64,000 nt of DNA from Conus ventricosus (taxonomy: Eukaryota; Mollusca; Gastropoda; Neogastropoda; Conidae): assembly GCA_018398815.1 (NCBI GenBank), contig CM031618.1:45511075-45575074 (forward strand), in the 5' to 3' direction. Below are positions 10,646 through 21,262 of the stretch, piece after piece (position 1 is the stretch's first letter; each line of letters opens with the position of its first letter). The notes below the pieces were generated by a model. The model had not been told where the DNA came from. It worked only from the letters and a program-made list of their open reading frames with translations, and ran no database searches. The translations under genes were made by a program, and so were the position numbers.

Positions 10646-10861
10646 GAGTGTCTGGGTGTATGTTCAGGACTTTTCTTCCCCAGCAACGTGGTTAAGACGA
10701 CGCGGACAGGGGATAGAACCCTCTATCTGTCCTCGCCACTCTCGCGTCTCACCCGAGCCCCGGATACCCCCAACGAATCAACTCTGGAATGTCAGGACGT
10801 AAGCATATCATTTTACTTATCTGGATTTTTTCTTCATCTTTCGCTCTGATCTCTCCTCCCT

Positions 10862-10946
<85 letters not shown>

Positions 10947-11352
10947 CAATACTTCCGTGCTTCTTCCTCCCTCTGCCTATTTGTCTTCTGTTTTTATCCT
11001 CTTTCCTCGCTCTCTGCCTCCTTGCATCCCCCACCTTCCTTTCCGCTTCTCTCTGTTTGGCTAAACTCCTACCACCACCCACTCTCTCTCGTCCTCCCCG
11101 CACTCCTTCCCATCCTTCTCTCCCCAATCCTCTCCACTTCACTCTCCTCGCCCATTCTGTTTCTCTCTCCATTTCTACCTCTCTCCCTCTCTCGCACACA
11201 CACACACACACATACACGCACACATACACGCACACACACATACACACACATACACGCACAACACAGCACATACACACACACACACCCACCACGCACGCAC
11301 GCACACGCACACGCACATACACGCGCACACACGCATACACACACGCACACCA

Positions 11353-11402
<50 letters not shown>

Positions 11403-11497
11403 TCTCCCTGCCTCCATTTATCCCATACTTTCCTTCCCACTCTCCTCGTTCTCTCTTGTTGTACCCCTACCTCACCCTAAACACCAGAACCACCTCT

Positions 11498-11547
<50 letters not shown>

Positions 11548-11562
11548 CTCTCTTCTCTCTCT

Positions 11563-11611
<49 letters not shown>

Positions 11612-11624
11612 TCTCTTCTCTCTT
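10646..11624. repeat. Large (CT)n/(CA)n microsatellite field
   Basis: 10646-10860 is unassigned. (CT)n runs at 10871-10940, C/T-rich sequence to 11190, (CA)n with CG interruptions at 11194-11400 and (CT)n at 11496-11620. The overlapping long ORFs in several frames are products of repeat translation. Confidence 0.8.
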
Positions 11625-11670
11625 CCCTCCTGGGGCTGCAACCTTGCCATGGTCGGAGGGCTTGGGCAGT
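11625..11670 (+). ncRNA. Candidate HDV-like (Pr77-type) ribozyme at LINE 5' end
   Basis: The 5' strand CCCTCC (11625-11630) can pair with GGAGGG (11655-11660) to form P1, with ACCTTG and CATGGT between them in the arrangement seen in Pr77-type 5' ends of I/ingi-related LINEs. Compared with the copy at 31148 the conserved CGTGG has become CATGG, which may impair it. Folding is inferred from the sequence. Confidence 0.5.
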
Positions 11671-11815
11671 CCAGTGATCCTTTACTTGGATGATAGGCTA
11701 GCTTTTGAAAATGCTTCTAGGTCTGTAGAGTCAAGTTGCTGTCTGGCCTTAACTCGACGTGGTAGAAGGCGATGCCCCTGATAGGGTTCCCATGTCGGAC
11801 AAGTTAAGACAATAA

Positions 11816-11877
11816 GTAATACAAGAATGTATGACCCGGGTTCCTGATTTCGATATACTAGCACACATAGAATTAAC
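11816..11877 (-). repeat. Arm 2 of a 60-bp inverted repeat
   Basis: Reverse complement of 10340-10400. It sits inside the LINE leader as part of an extra segment not present in the full-length copy at 31148, so it is either a small insertion or a leader variant. Confidence 0.8.
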
Positions 11878-12378
11878 AATAGGTTAACAAATAGTAACCT
11901 GCCTTTTTCCTCTTCTATCATTTGCCTTCTTTAATGGATCTTTCCTAGTTTCGTCTCCCCTTCAAGTCTTATTTTCTTCATTCTTTTTTTTTCTCTGTGG
12001 TCCTGGATTTGCCACGTTTGCTGTGCGATGCGACCTGTGATGGAGGGGAATGAGATCTTGATGATTAAGAGGGCAGGTGCCCTCAGTGCATCTCTTTGGC
12101 TCGGACCTATTGTAGACGGGAGGTACACTATGGCCCAAGTGTATCAATCGGCTACCCCTGCATGGGGCTGGGTCAAGACAGGCAGTTTCCCCGGCTGGCC
12201 AAGGTAACCGCTGCAGTGCTCAGCTCTCTGTCCCTGGGAGCTGACCATGATCAGGGGGATAGGAATGGTGGGCTACTGCTTGTCCCTCCAGAAGCCTGGG
12301 AGGGGTCAAGATAGTGACTTCTTGGCCCTGGCCCCGCAGTTGGACTAGGTGGTGGGTGGATAAAAAAGATGCAAAAAA

Positions 12379-12522
12379 ATGGCTTCTTCACCTAAAACTC
12401 CCCCCACAAAAAAAACAACAAAAAGACAAAATAAAACGAAAAGCAAATTCCAGTTTCAAAAGTATGATGCATGAGTCAGAAGTGGGTTCTGAAACGGAAA
12501 CAAGGAGACCATGAAGGTGGTA
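12379..12522 (+). pseudogene. Start of LINE ORF1 (truncated)
   Basis: ATG at 12379 begins MASSPKTPPTKKTTKRQNKT and runs 31 codons to a TGA at 12472-12474, then the likely original frame continues as ESEVGSETETRRP in another frame. The full copy has the homologous start MTSSKKIPPP at 31904. A lysine-rich N-terminus fits the RNA-binding ORF1 protein of I-type elements. The rest of ORF1, including any zinc knuckle, is absent because homology ends at the block boundary near 12522. Confidence 0.6.
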
Positions 12523-12740
12523 AACTCGGGTCTAAAGGTGTTAAAGAGTATCGGTTTGAATTAAGCGCTGACCCAACATTTGTACAAAGGGGCTCGCATT
12601 TTATTATTTCGATAGGGACAAAGTTATTCAGGAATTCCAAACGTTTTTATCTCCTTTCTCCAGCCACGCCACGAGTGCGAGCTTGTGCACGTGGGTACAA
12701 ACACATATAAACAATACCTTCTCTCCCTCCCTCCTCCCCG

Positions 12741-12798
<58 letters not shown>

Positions 12799-12906
12799 CC
12801 TCTCCACGCACCCACCCCCCCCCCCCCCCACCACACACACACGCACGCGCGCACACGCACACATGCACGCGCTCGCTTTCAAACACTCCCATCTTTATCC
12901 ATACAG

Positions 12907-13056
12907 AAAGTCAGTATGGGAGGAATGCATTACAAAGCCACTGCTATGCCCATGAGAACAGCTGAAAGCTTTCATGAAGCTCCCACATCACGTGATGTGA
13001 ATCACGGTATCAGATGGCGAGAGAACGCCTCAAAAACGTTTAACTGCCTTTGCTGA
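12907..13056 (+). other. Exon-like cassette 1, copy A1
   Basis: After the acceptor-like 'tttatccatacag', the frame reads KVSMGGMHYKAT, then AESFHEAPTSRDVN and RENASKTFNCLC before TGA. The same frame is open in A2 and A3, and the one indel between A1 and A2 (near 13005) is three bases, keeping frame. This is consistent with an ancestral coding exon, now possibly non-functional. No family recognised. Confidence 0.4.
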
Positions 13057-13259
13057 TTTGGGTGTCAGTTTTCTTTGTTTATTTTTCCCCTGCATACTGT
13101 CCAATAATGAAAGGTGGTCTGGATTTCTCAACAGAGACAAGGATCTGCTCCATCAACGGCCAGAGACGACAGAAATCTACCTCGGCAGCCACGGAAAACG
13201 GAGATGGGTGACGAGAACCTGGAACATGTAATTTCAAGGGAAGTAATGACAATGTTCTT

Positions 13260-15430
13260 CAGATTCCATATTTTCTTTCATCAGCTCCATCCTCATGTCC
13301 TCCTTCCTGTATTGTCTTATGTACCACAGCTTAGTATTTGGACATTATTTTAGTGTCTTAGCTGCTCGTTGTTCTGTTAAGTTTGGTGTCTTTTTTCACA
13401 GGTTTTCTTTTTTTAATGAACATATTAAGTTTTTTGTTTTCATCAGGATTTACTGTTAGCTTCATACACAGAACTTTGTGTCATCTCTTCCGAGCTCATT
13501 GCCTCTTTCATCGGCAGTTTTAGTGTCATTATCAAGTTTGTCTTGATTTGCAGTGCTTTTCTTCCTCTTTCCAAGGAATTGAAATCCTTTTCTTTCCCCA
13601 GGCTAGAGAGTCCTGTCGGATCAATGTGGCTCGTTTTTGTGTATCGGTATCCTCTGGAATGAGTTTGAAAAACAAAACCATGGGTATCAGGATCCCCCAG
13701 GGTCAAGCTACTGGGGAAGTCTTTGATCCTTTTCCTCATTTTTCTTTTGTGCGCGTTGATAACTTATCATCCGAGTATCCTCTAACCAATTGAAAGTCTA
13801 ACATGGTAATGGTCAACAGAAGAATTCTTCTATAAGGTTTGATACCCTTAGTCTACAGGGTTGAACAATTCTCTTTTCTTATAATTTGATATCCTTTTTG
13901 TCGTTGTACATATAGTGTGCTCCTTTCACAGGGTTGTTTACTTTCATAAGGTTTACTGTCCTCTTTTCTTGAGATTCAGTGTCCTCTTTCCAAAGAGTTC
14001 AGCGTCCAGTTCTTTCAGAGTTTAGTCTCCTTGCATTACTGTCCTTTATAACGCTGGATGTCTTCTTCCTATACAGGATTTGGCGTGGTCGTTTAACTGG
14101 ATTTAGGCTTTCCCTTGCGTATAAATTTGTGTCTCCATTCATATACTGTTCTTCCACACAGTTTTATGTGCTTTCATAGGTTTAGTATTTCCTTCCACAA
14201 ATTTAGTGTCTTTTCTCAAAGGGTTTAGTGCCTTAGTCCTAGAAGGGATCACTGTCCTCTAAAGCCTTTAGTGTCCTCGTTACATAGAACCGATTCTCCT
14301 CCTTTCATGGGGCTAGCATTGCCATCGTTGTAAAGGGTTACTGTCTTCATTTCTTACATTCATGTCCACCACTCTTTAACAAAGTAAATTTCTGGCTATG
14401 CAAGGTTCAGCCTTATTTTCACAAGCCTAAGAGTGTTCTTCTTTCTCTAGCTGTTCTAGATTCCTACGTCAGTGTGCTGTGAAACAAGGACACATAAACA
14501 GGGGTACCAGAGGAATACTCTTTGGGAAAGGTATGAAAGATTGACTCCAGCCATGTAGCAGGTCTCATAAGTCGGATCTGGAACATGGACGCATGTTTTC
14601 AGATCTTTTGGGGCTGAGCTGCAAAGGTCTTTAAACCTCTTCCTGAAATATTCCCTAGTGATCACCTGGTACTCCTGATCCGAGTGTCCTTTGGGCAACG
14701 GAACACACGATGTGGTAATTACAGTAAAAATAGATTTGTCATGTATTATATTGGCCATCGTTCATAGAAACTAGTTTCATCTGTCAATTAGTGTACGCTC
14801 TCATGGGTTTTAGCATTTGTATGTGGTCTTTCAAAGGGTTTAGTGTCTTAAAAGGTGGGTTTGTCATTCTTCCAGAAGTTTCGTTTCCTCTTTTCACAAG
14901 CTGTACTGCCCTCTTTCCTTGTTAAGTTCCTTTCATAGTAGCTAGTGTCTCATTTCTGACCATTGTCAGCTTTTTGTATGGTATAGTGCTTTGGTTCCAT
15001 AGGGTTTAGCAATCTTTAGTATCATTTGAGTCTCTTTTCGTAGGAGTCCTCAACTTTCATCGGATTAGGGTCATCACTGGAATGTGGTATAGTCTCCTTG
15101 TGCAAGAGGTTTATGGCCCCCTTTCGCATAGTTTACTGTCACTTGTACATAGGTTTTAGCATTTTTCTTCCATAGAGCATACAGCCCTTTTCTGTCGTAA
15201 GATTTATACTCCTTAGATCATGATCAGTCCTGTCTTCATGTGATTAATTTGTCTTTTCTAGAGCTACGGCTTCAGTCAAATAGTTTAAAACAATCAATTT
15301 TTATATGGTTTAGTGCCTTGTATGGAGAGCTGTGGTGCGCGCCGTGTGTGTGTGTGTGAATGTGGGTGGTGGTGGTGTGGGTGTGTGCGGTGTGTGTGTG
15401 TGTGTAGAAGTACCTTAAAGATCTTTGTGT
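13260..15430 (+). repeat. Degenerate TTTAGTGTCC minisatellite, copy A1
   Basis: Irregular units of about 25-35 bases follow the pattern (GG)TTTAGTGTCCTCTTTCA(TA/CA)G. Each looks like a polypyrimidine tract plus AG. A conserved non-repetitive island at about 14455-14760 ('gtaccagagggaat', 'gtagcaggtctcat', 'gcatgttttcagatc', 'cctgatccgagtgtcc') recurs in A2, A3 and A4. A (TG)n tract closes the region at 15338-15402. Confidence 0.75.
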
Positions 15431-15493
15431 TTTCTTGACAGGATTTCCCTCTAATTTTCAACGACTTCTTTACCGTCAGAATTTACTCAGTCT

Positions 15494-15624
15494 GTTTGGC
15501 AGATCATAGGGCTGGCCACTCTCTGGAGATCCCCACCAGTCCAGCAGGTGACCATTGCATTGCTCTGTTCTGGACAACCAATCTCACCAAGGACGTGACT
15601 GGTCTTCAACTTCTATTCTTCCAC
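15494..15624 (+). other. Exon-like cassette 3 (WTTN), copy A1
   Basis: After 'gtttggcag' the sequence runs 'atcatagggctggcc' to 'tctggacaaccaatctc'. The C-terminal part encodes LFWTTNLTKDVT in the frame shared with A2 and A4. Small indels relative to A2 disrupt the upstream frame. It ends where the LINE fragment begins. Confidence 0.4.
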
Positions 15625-17173
15625 AGGTGCACTTTCATGTTTAGATTTGTCAATGTGTGACCCCTCGCTGATCCTGGACTGAGTGGTCTGTCCATGATCT
15701 GAATGGAAGTGACCGTTTTTCTGTTATGTTGAAATCCATAACAATTAAAAACGCCTCTGTTCCGGAACGCCTTAATCACAGAAAAAGCTAATTGGAATCT
15801 TTTTGTTTGAAATAGTTCAAAGGAGCTCCGGCAAACTGACATTCTTCAAAGTGAAGATCCGGCAAAATCTCTAAAGTATCACTTTAAAGTCTGCACAAAC
15901 GTGTATTTCCATGTCTTCCAATAAACGCCAGCTGCCTAAAACACCTTGCTTTAATTCTGACTGCCAACAAATCTCAAAACGCAAACTGGCTCGGTGTCAA
16001 ATATTCCGAAGACCTCGGCTCCCAGTGCTCGAGCCCATCAAAAAGGGAGCCAAAACGAGACACACTTTTTAAGCCAGTAAACGTCAGTCGTGGAGAAATG
16101 TTTTCTTAAGGCCTACAAGTAAGACATTTGAGAAAAGGTCTGGAACATCGTTAAGCAAATCTAAAGGAAGAACACCAGCTCTTGATTTAATCGCCCGATG
16201 CTCTAACAAACAAGCTGTTGCCAGTCTCCTAGCCACTTGGAAATCTGCCATTTTTATGGATCTTCATAAACTTTGTTTTTCTGGCCATCTGCATTTATTT
16301 ATTCAAACCGTTCTGGCCGATAGGCAGTTCCAAGTCCGTATTGATACCACGCTGACATTTATGGACAGGAATTGGGTGTACCTCAAGGGAGCTTTCTCCT
16401 CTGTTCAGTTTCAAAATCAACATTGTCAGGTCAGTAAACCGGGGTTCCGAGTCCTCTTTGTTTGTTGATGACTTCGCACTCTGTGCTGTAGAAGCCTCTT
16501 ATGCCAGCGTACAGAGTCGACTCCAACGTTGTGTGGATCAGATTTGACAGCGGGCCAAGGAAAAGGGGTTTACCTTTTCAAGCACCAAACAGTTTATCTA
16601 TTTTCACAGTTTTGGTCAGTTCCTTGCCAATCGTGGAATTCACCCGGACGAATTACTCCCATTCCAGCTGTGAAAGAAGTCAAATTTCTTAGTGTTATTT
16701 TTTTCATATCAAAAACTGAACTTCAAAATATCCAACACTTAAAAACTGCTTGTCAGAAAGCACTGAACTCTCTGAGAGGTCTTGCACACACGGATTGGGG
16801 CGCTGACACGAACAACTCTTCTCCATCTTTACAGGACTCTGATCCACAAATACTGGACTACGGGTGTGTAGTCAATGGCTCGGCCAGACCTTCCTACCTG
16901 AAGAAGTCCAGATCCTATACACTAGTCCTATTGACTGTGTCCCACCTGATGTAGTCTTTGAATTTCTGAGGGAGATTAACATTTCTCATCAGATCTGAGA
17001 TTTTAGAGAAGACGGATTTTTAAGTTTCCAGTGTTTTTTGGTGTGTTTTTAAGGGTTGTGCGAATGAGTTGTGTTCCTTTTTTAATTAATGAATTCTGAG
17101 TTGACTTCAACGCGGTGACAGCCCTAATATGGCCCTTTGCGGTCGGCTGGGCTATGCCCAACATCATCATTAC
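15605..17173 (+). mobile_element. I-type LINE 3' fragment with internal deletion, copy A1
   Basis: It starts in the endonuclease C-terminus ('gtttagatttgtcaatgtg', encoding a DLSMCDPSL-type block), passes through RT (VDDFALCA at about 16460, then KTACQKALNSL and HTDWGAD) and ends in the 3' UTR ('cggtgacagccctaatatgg', 'gcggtcggctgggctat'). The RNase H region is missing: after the RT-terminal 'tccagatcctatacacta' (16908-16925) sequence resumes at 'cccacctgatg', equivalent to a deletion of about 35765-36945 in the full copy. Multiple stops make it non-functional. The identical junction in A2 shows the deletion preceded duplication. Confidence 0.85.
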
Positions 17174-17175
17174 AC

Positions 17176-17218
<43 letters not shown>

Positions 17219-17719
17219 GGGAGTTGCCTTTTCTGCAGTAGTTCAGGAGGCGGTTAAAATTCAGGTCTAAAGGTGTTAAAACAGTTTGATTTAAGCGCTG
17301 AACCATTTTTTTTTTACAAAGGAAACGCACTTTCTTATTTCACTAGTGACAAAGTTATTGCAAATTCTAATAGTTTCTCTCCTATCTCCAGACACGCTCC
17401 TCACCACAACCATAACTGCATGTGCATATGTAAGCAGGCGCCCAGACTAACATAGGCGCAATTGCACACAGGCACGTGCACTAATTCATAAGTGCGCGCT
17501 CGGACTCGCTCACGCAGACAGGAACGTGCACATGGGTACACATACACGCATATACACGTTCTATCGCCCCCCAGTACACGCGCGCACGCAAACACGGCAC
17601 GCAAACGCACGCGCACACACGCACGCACACACGCACGCACGGACTCGCACGCACACACACGGAAACGCACACACACATACAGTGCGCATTTTGTACTCGC
17701 TCGGCCTCTATCCATACAG

Positions 17720-17917
17720 AAAGCCAGTGTGGGAGGAATGCATTACAAAGCCACTGTTGTGACAATGGATATAGCGGAAAGCTTTCATGCATCTCCCATA
17801 TCATGTGATGTAAATCAAACTGTTGCCAGGCGGCGAGAGAACGCCTCGAAAACGATAAATTGCCTCTGCTCAATTGGGTGTGTCAATTCTGTTTTTTCCC
17901 CGTGTACAGTCCAATGA
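17720..17917 (+). other. Exon-like cassette 1, copy A2
   Basis: After 'cctctatccatacag' the frame reads KASVGGMHYKATVVTMDIAE, then SFHASPISCDVNQTVARRRE and NASKTINCLC, open to 17917. A3 has the same peptide with only two or three changes (for example H to R and V to I). See the A1 entry for why this may be an ancestral exon. The 3' splice signal is good; no convincing donor is visible. Confidence 0.45.
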
Positions 17918-18064
17918 CTAAAGGTGGTCTTGATTTATCCACAGAGAGAAGGATCTGCCCCATCAACGGCCAGAGACCACGGAAATCTATACTTCAGCAG
18001 CCACGGAAAGCGGAGATAGGTGACGAGAACAAGGGACAAGGACTTGATGGGGAGTAGTGACAAT

Positions 18065-19200
18065 GATCAGATTCCATTTTTGTACTCCCAGTTCTTATAG
18101 AACAGTGAGTACATAAGAATGGGAACGAAGAAATGCTCTGTGTGTCCGTCCGTCCGTGGTCAAAATGTGTTCCACTCACTCAAGACAAAACTACTAGGCC
18201 GATCTTTCTGAAAATTTGTAGGAATGTTCATTATGGGTCACGGATGATGCCCGATGTTTTAGTTTACCGCTATAGCCGTTACTAATGGCTGTAACGCCTT
18301 TTCATCTTTATGGAATATCTGGGAAAGTACGTGGCCGATCTTTGTGAAAATTAGCAGGTATGTTCATTATGGGTTACGAATAATGCCCAATGTTTTAGTT
18401 TACCGTTATAGCCGTTACTAACGGCTGTAACGGCCTGTAACGGTTTTTCTTTATGGAATATCTCAAAAAGTACTTCGACGATCTTTGTGAAAATTAGCAG
18501 GTATGTTCATTATGGGTCACGAATAATGCCCGATGTTTTAGTTTACCGTTATAGCCGTTACTAACGGCTGTAACGGCCTGTAACGGTTTTTCGTTCTTTA
18601 TGGAATATCTGAGAAAGTGCTTGGCGGATCTTTGTGGAAATTAGCAGCTATGTTCATTATGGGTCACGGATGATGCCCGATGTTTTAGGTTACCGTTATA
18701 GCCGTCACAAACGGCTATAACGGCCTGTAACGGTTTTTCAGCTTTATGGAATATCTGAGAAAGTGCTTGGCCGATCTTTGCGAAAATTAGCTATGTTCAC
18801 TATCGGTTACGGATGATGCCCGACGTTTTAGCTTACCGTTATAGCCGTTACTAACGGCTATAACGGCTCCTAACGGTTTTTCTTCTGTATGGAATATCTC
18901 TGAAAGTACGTGGCCGTTCTTTGTGAAAATTTGTAGGTATGTTCATTATGGGTCACGGATGATGCCCGATGTTTAAGTGTACCGTTATAACCGTTACTAA
19001 TGGCCCATGATGGTTTTCTTCTTGATGGAAAATCTCAGAAAGTTCTTGGCCGATCTTTCTGAAAATTTGTGAGTATGTTCATTATAGGTCGCAAATGATG
19101 GCCGATGTTTACCAGAATAGCCGTTACTAACGGTTACACCAGCCCAAGACGGGTTTTCCTCTTTAAGGAATATATCGCGCGTATTCAGGATAAACTGGGA
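18065..19200 (+). repeat. 142-bp hairpin satellite array, A2 (7-8 monomers)
   Basis: 'ttcattatgggtca' or a close variant recurs at 18227, 18362, 18504, 18652, 18797, 18940 and 19077, spacing 135-148. Each monomer has 'ggccgatctttgtgaaaat', 'gatgcccgatgttttag' and a near-perfect inverted repeat CCGTTATAGCCGTTA / TAACGGCTRTAACGG with a three-base loop, followed by one or more further TAACGG motifs. The 5' flank has 'gtccgtccgtccgtgg'. Confidence 0.85.
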
Positions 19201-19229
19201 GTACGTTTATATGCTTTGCATCTTGTTTT

Positions 19230-21050
19230 TCTTTCAACTCCATCCTCTTGTCCTTCCAGTATTGTCTCTTAGGTACCACAGCTTAATATTACGACGCTTG
19301 GTTGGAGTCCTGTTTTCTTCTTGTTCTCTTGAGTTTTCTCATATTTCAAAGGATTTCTTTTTTAATGAACATCATTTTCTATCAGGATTTTCTATCATCT
19401 TCATACACAGGACTTTGTGTCATCTCTTCCAAGCTCCTCGTCCTTTTCATCGGCAGTTTTAGTGTCATCATTCTAGCATCTCTTCCAAGCTCATTGTCCT
19501 TTTCATCGGCAATTAAGTGTCATCATTTTGAAGTTTGTGTCTTCATTTGTAGTGTTTTTCTTCCACCTTCCAAGGATTTGATGTCCTTTTCATTCCCAGG
19601 CTAGAGAGTCCTGTCTGATCAATGCGATTCGTTATTTAGTTTCAAAAGGTGTATTCTCTTTCCAAAGAGTTCAGCGTCCAGTTCTTTCAGAGGGGTTTGT
19701 CTCCTTGCATTACTGTCCTTTGTAGGATTTGGCGGCGTCCTTTCACTGGATTTAGTACATTCCTTGCGTCTAATTTTGTGTCTTCTTTCATATCGTCCTG
19801 TTCTACCACAGGGTTTTATATGCTGTCATAGTTTTAGTGTTCCCATCTACATATTTACTGTCCTCTTTCCTCAAAGGATATAGTGCCTTAGTCCTATGAT
19901 GTATCATTGTCCTCTATAGCCTTTAGTGTCCTCGTTATAAAGTCTAAATTCCTCCTTTAATGGGATTAGTATCACCATCTTTTAAAAGGCTGACTGTCTT
20001 CATTTCTTACATTCCTGTCGACCGTTTGCTCACAGACTTGATTTCTCTCTTTGCAGGTCTCGGTCTTTTGACAAGATAAGAGTTCTTCTTTCTCTAGCTG
20101 TTCTAGTACGTCAGTGTGCTGTAAAACAAGGACACAGAAACAGGGGGTACCAGAGGGAATGCTCTTTGGGAAAGGTATGAAAGATCGACTCCAGCTATGT
20201 AGCAGGTCTCCTAAGCCAGGGATCTGGAACATGGACGCATGTTTTCAGATCTTTTGAGGCTGAGCTGCAAAGGTCTTGAGGAAGTCTTTAAACCTCTTCC
20301 TGTACTTATTCCCTAGTGATCACCTGGTACCTCCTGATCCGAGTGTCCTTTGAACAGAACACGGGGTACGGTAATTATAATGAAAAAAAGGGATCCTGTC
20401 ATGTATTATACTGGCCTTCGTTCATAGAATCTAGTTTCATCTGTCAATTATTGTACGCTGTTGTAGGGTTTAACATCCTCTCGTGTGGTGTTCTTTCATA
20501 GGGTTTAATGTCTTATTGGGTGGAGTGTCATTCTTCCAGATGTTTAGTTTCCTCTTTTCACAAGCTCTACTGTCCTCTTTGCTTGTTGTTTAAGGTCCTT
20601 TCATAGTAACTAGAATCCTCTTTTCTGGCCATTGTCAGTTTTTTGTATAGTATAATGCTTTGTTCTCACAGGGTGTAGTAATCTATAGTATCGGTTGAAT
20701 CTCTTTTCACAGGAGTCCCCTTCTTTCATCAGGATTAGGGTCCTCCATTAAACATGTATAGTCTCCTTTTGTAAGAGGTTTATGGCCCCCTTTCGCATGG
20801 TTTACTGTCACTTGTACATATGTTTTAGCATTTGTCTTCCATTGGGTATACACTTCTTTTGTGTCATAAGAATTATCCTCTTTTGATCATGATCCGTCCT
20901 GTCTTAGTGCGATTAATTTTCAAGAGCTAAGGCTTCAGTCACATGGTTTATAATAATCTCTTCTATGGTTTGTTTTGTATCGAGAGCCATATTGCGCGCC
21001 GTCTGTGTGGTGGTTGGTGTGGTGGTGTGTGTGTGTGTGTGTAGAACTAC
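19230..21050 (+). repeat. Degenerate TTTAGTGTCC minisatellite, copy A2
   Basis: Same organisation as 13260-15430, including the conserved island (about 20085-20400). On the minus strand the island holds an 86-codon frame (19972-20232: ...SIPSGTPCFCVLVLQHTDV...) also open in A3; this could be chance within similar copies. Confidence 0.7.
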
Positions 21051-21136
21051 CTTAAATATCTATGCCTGCTTGACACGATTTCCTGACTTCTTATTCTCGG
21101 CGACTTCATTTTCGTTAGAATCTAATCAGTCTGTGT

Positions 21137-21262
21137 TTGGCAGATCGTAGGGCTGGCCACACTCTGGGAGATCCCCGCCTGTCTAACAGGAGACCACTGC
21201 ATCGCTCTGTTCTGGACAACCAATCTCCTCAGCAAGGACATGACTGGTCTCCAACTTACTTC
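21137..21262 (+). other. Exon-like cassette 3 (WTTN), copy A2
   Basis: Directly after 'gtgtttggcag' one frame is open without interruption: IVGLATLWEIPACLTGDHCI followed by ALFWTTNLLSKDMTGLQLTS. It runs into the LINE endonuclease, where a CAG|GTACAC sequence could mimic a donor. The WTTN-L-KD core is shared in frame with A1, A4a and A4b. An overlapping frame (21137-21463) fuses flanking sequence to the LINE's PTYFHSSTGT block. Confidence 0.4.

Larger units (their letters stand above)
11625..12522 (+). mobile_element. 5' portion of an I-type LINE (leader plus start of ORF1)
   Basis: Aligned with the complete copy starting at 31148, this begins at the same 5' nucleotide motif CCCTCCTGGGG, follows its leader throughout (shared blocks 'gatagggttcccatgtc', 'gatgcgacctgtg' versus 'ggtgcgacctgtg', 'gtcaagacaggcagttcc' and 'ggactaggtggtgggtgg') and reaches the ORF1 start at 12379. 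It differs by an extra 80-base segment at about 11810-11895 that forms an inverted repeat with 10340-10400. Everything 3' of early ORF1 is missing, the opposite of normal 5' truncation, so the copy was cut by the rearrangement that created the adjacent duplicated block. Confidence 0.85.
12524..17173 (+). repeat. Duplicated block copy A1
   Basis: This is the first of three tandem copies (A1, A2 17174-22818, A3 22819-27190). Common order: 'ggtctaaaggtgttaaa' leader, CA/CT/CG microsatellites, an exon-like cassette after 'ctatccatacag', a second short conserved segment ('atctgccccatcaacggcc'), the TTTAGTGTCC minisatellite, a cassette after 'gtttggcag', and a LINE 3' fragment. A1 lacks the 142-bp satellite present in A2 and A3 and is therefore about 1 kb shorter. 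Divergence between copies looks like 10-15%, with many small indels. Confidence 0.85.
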
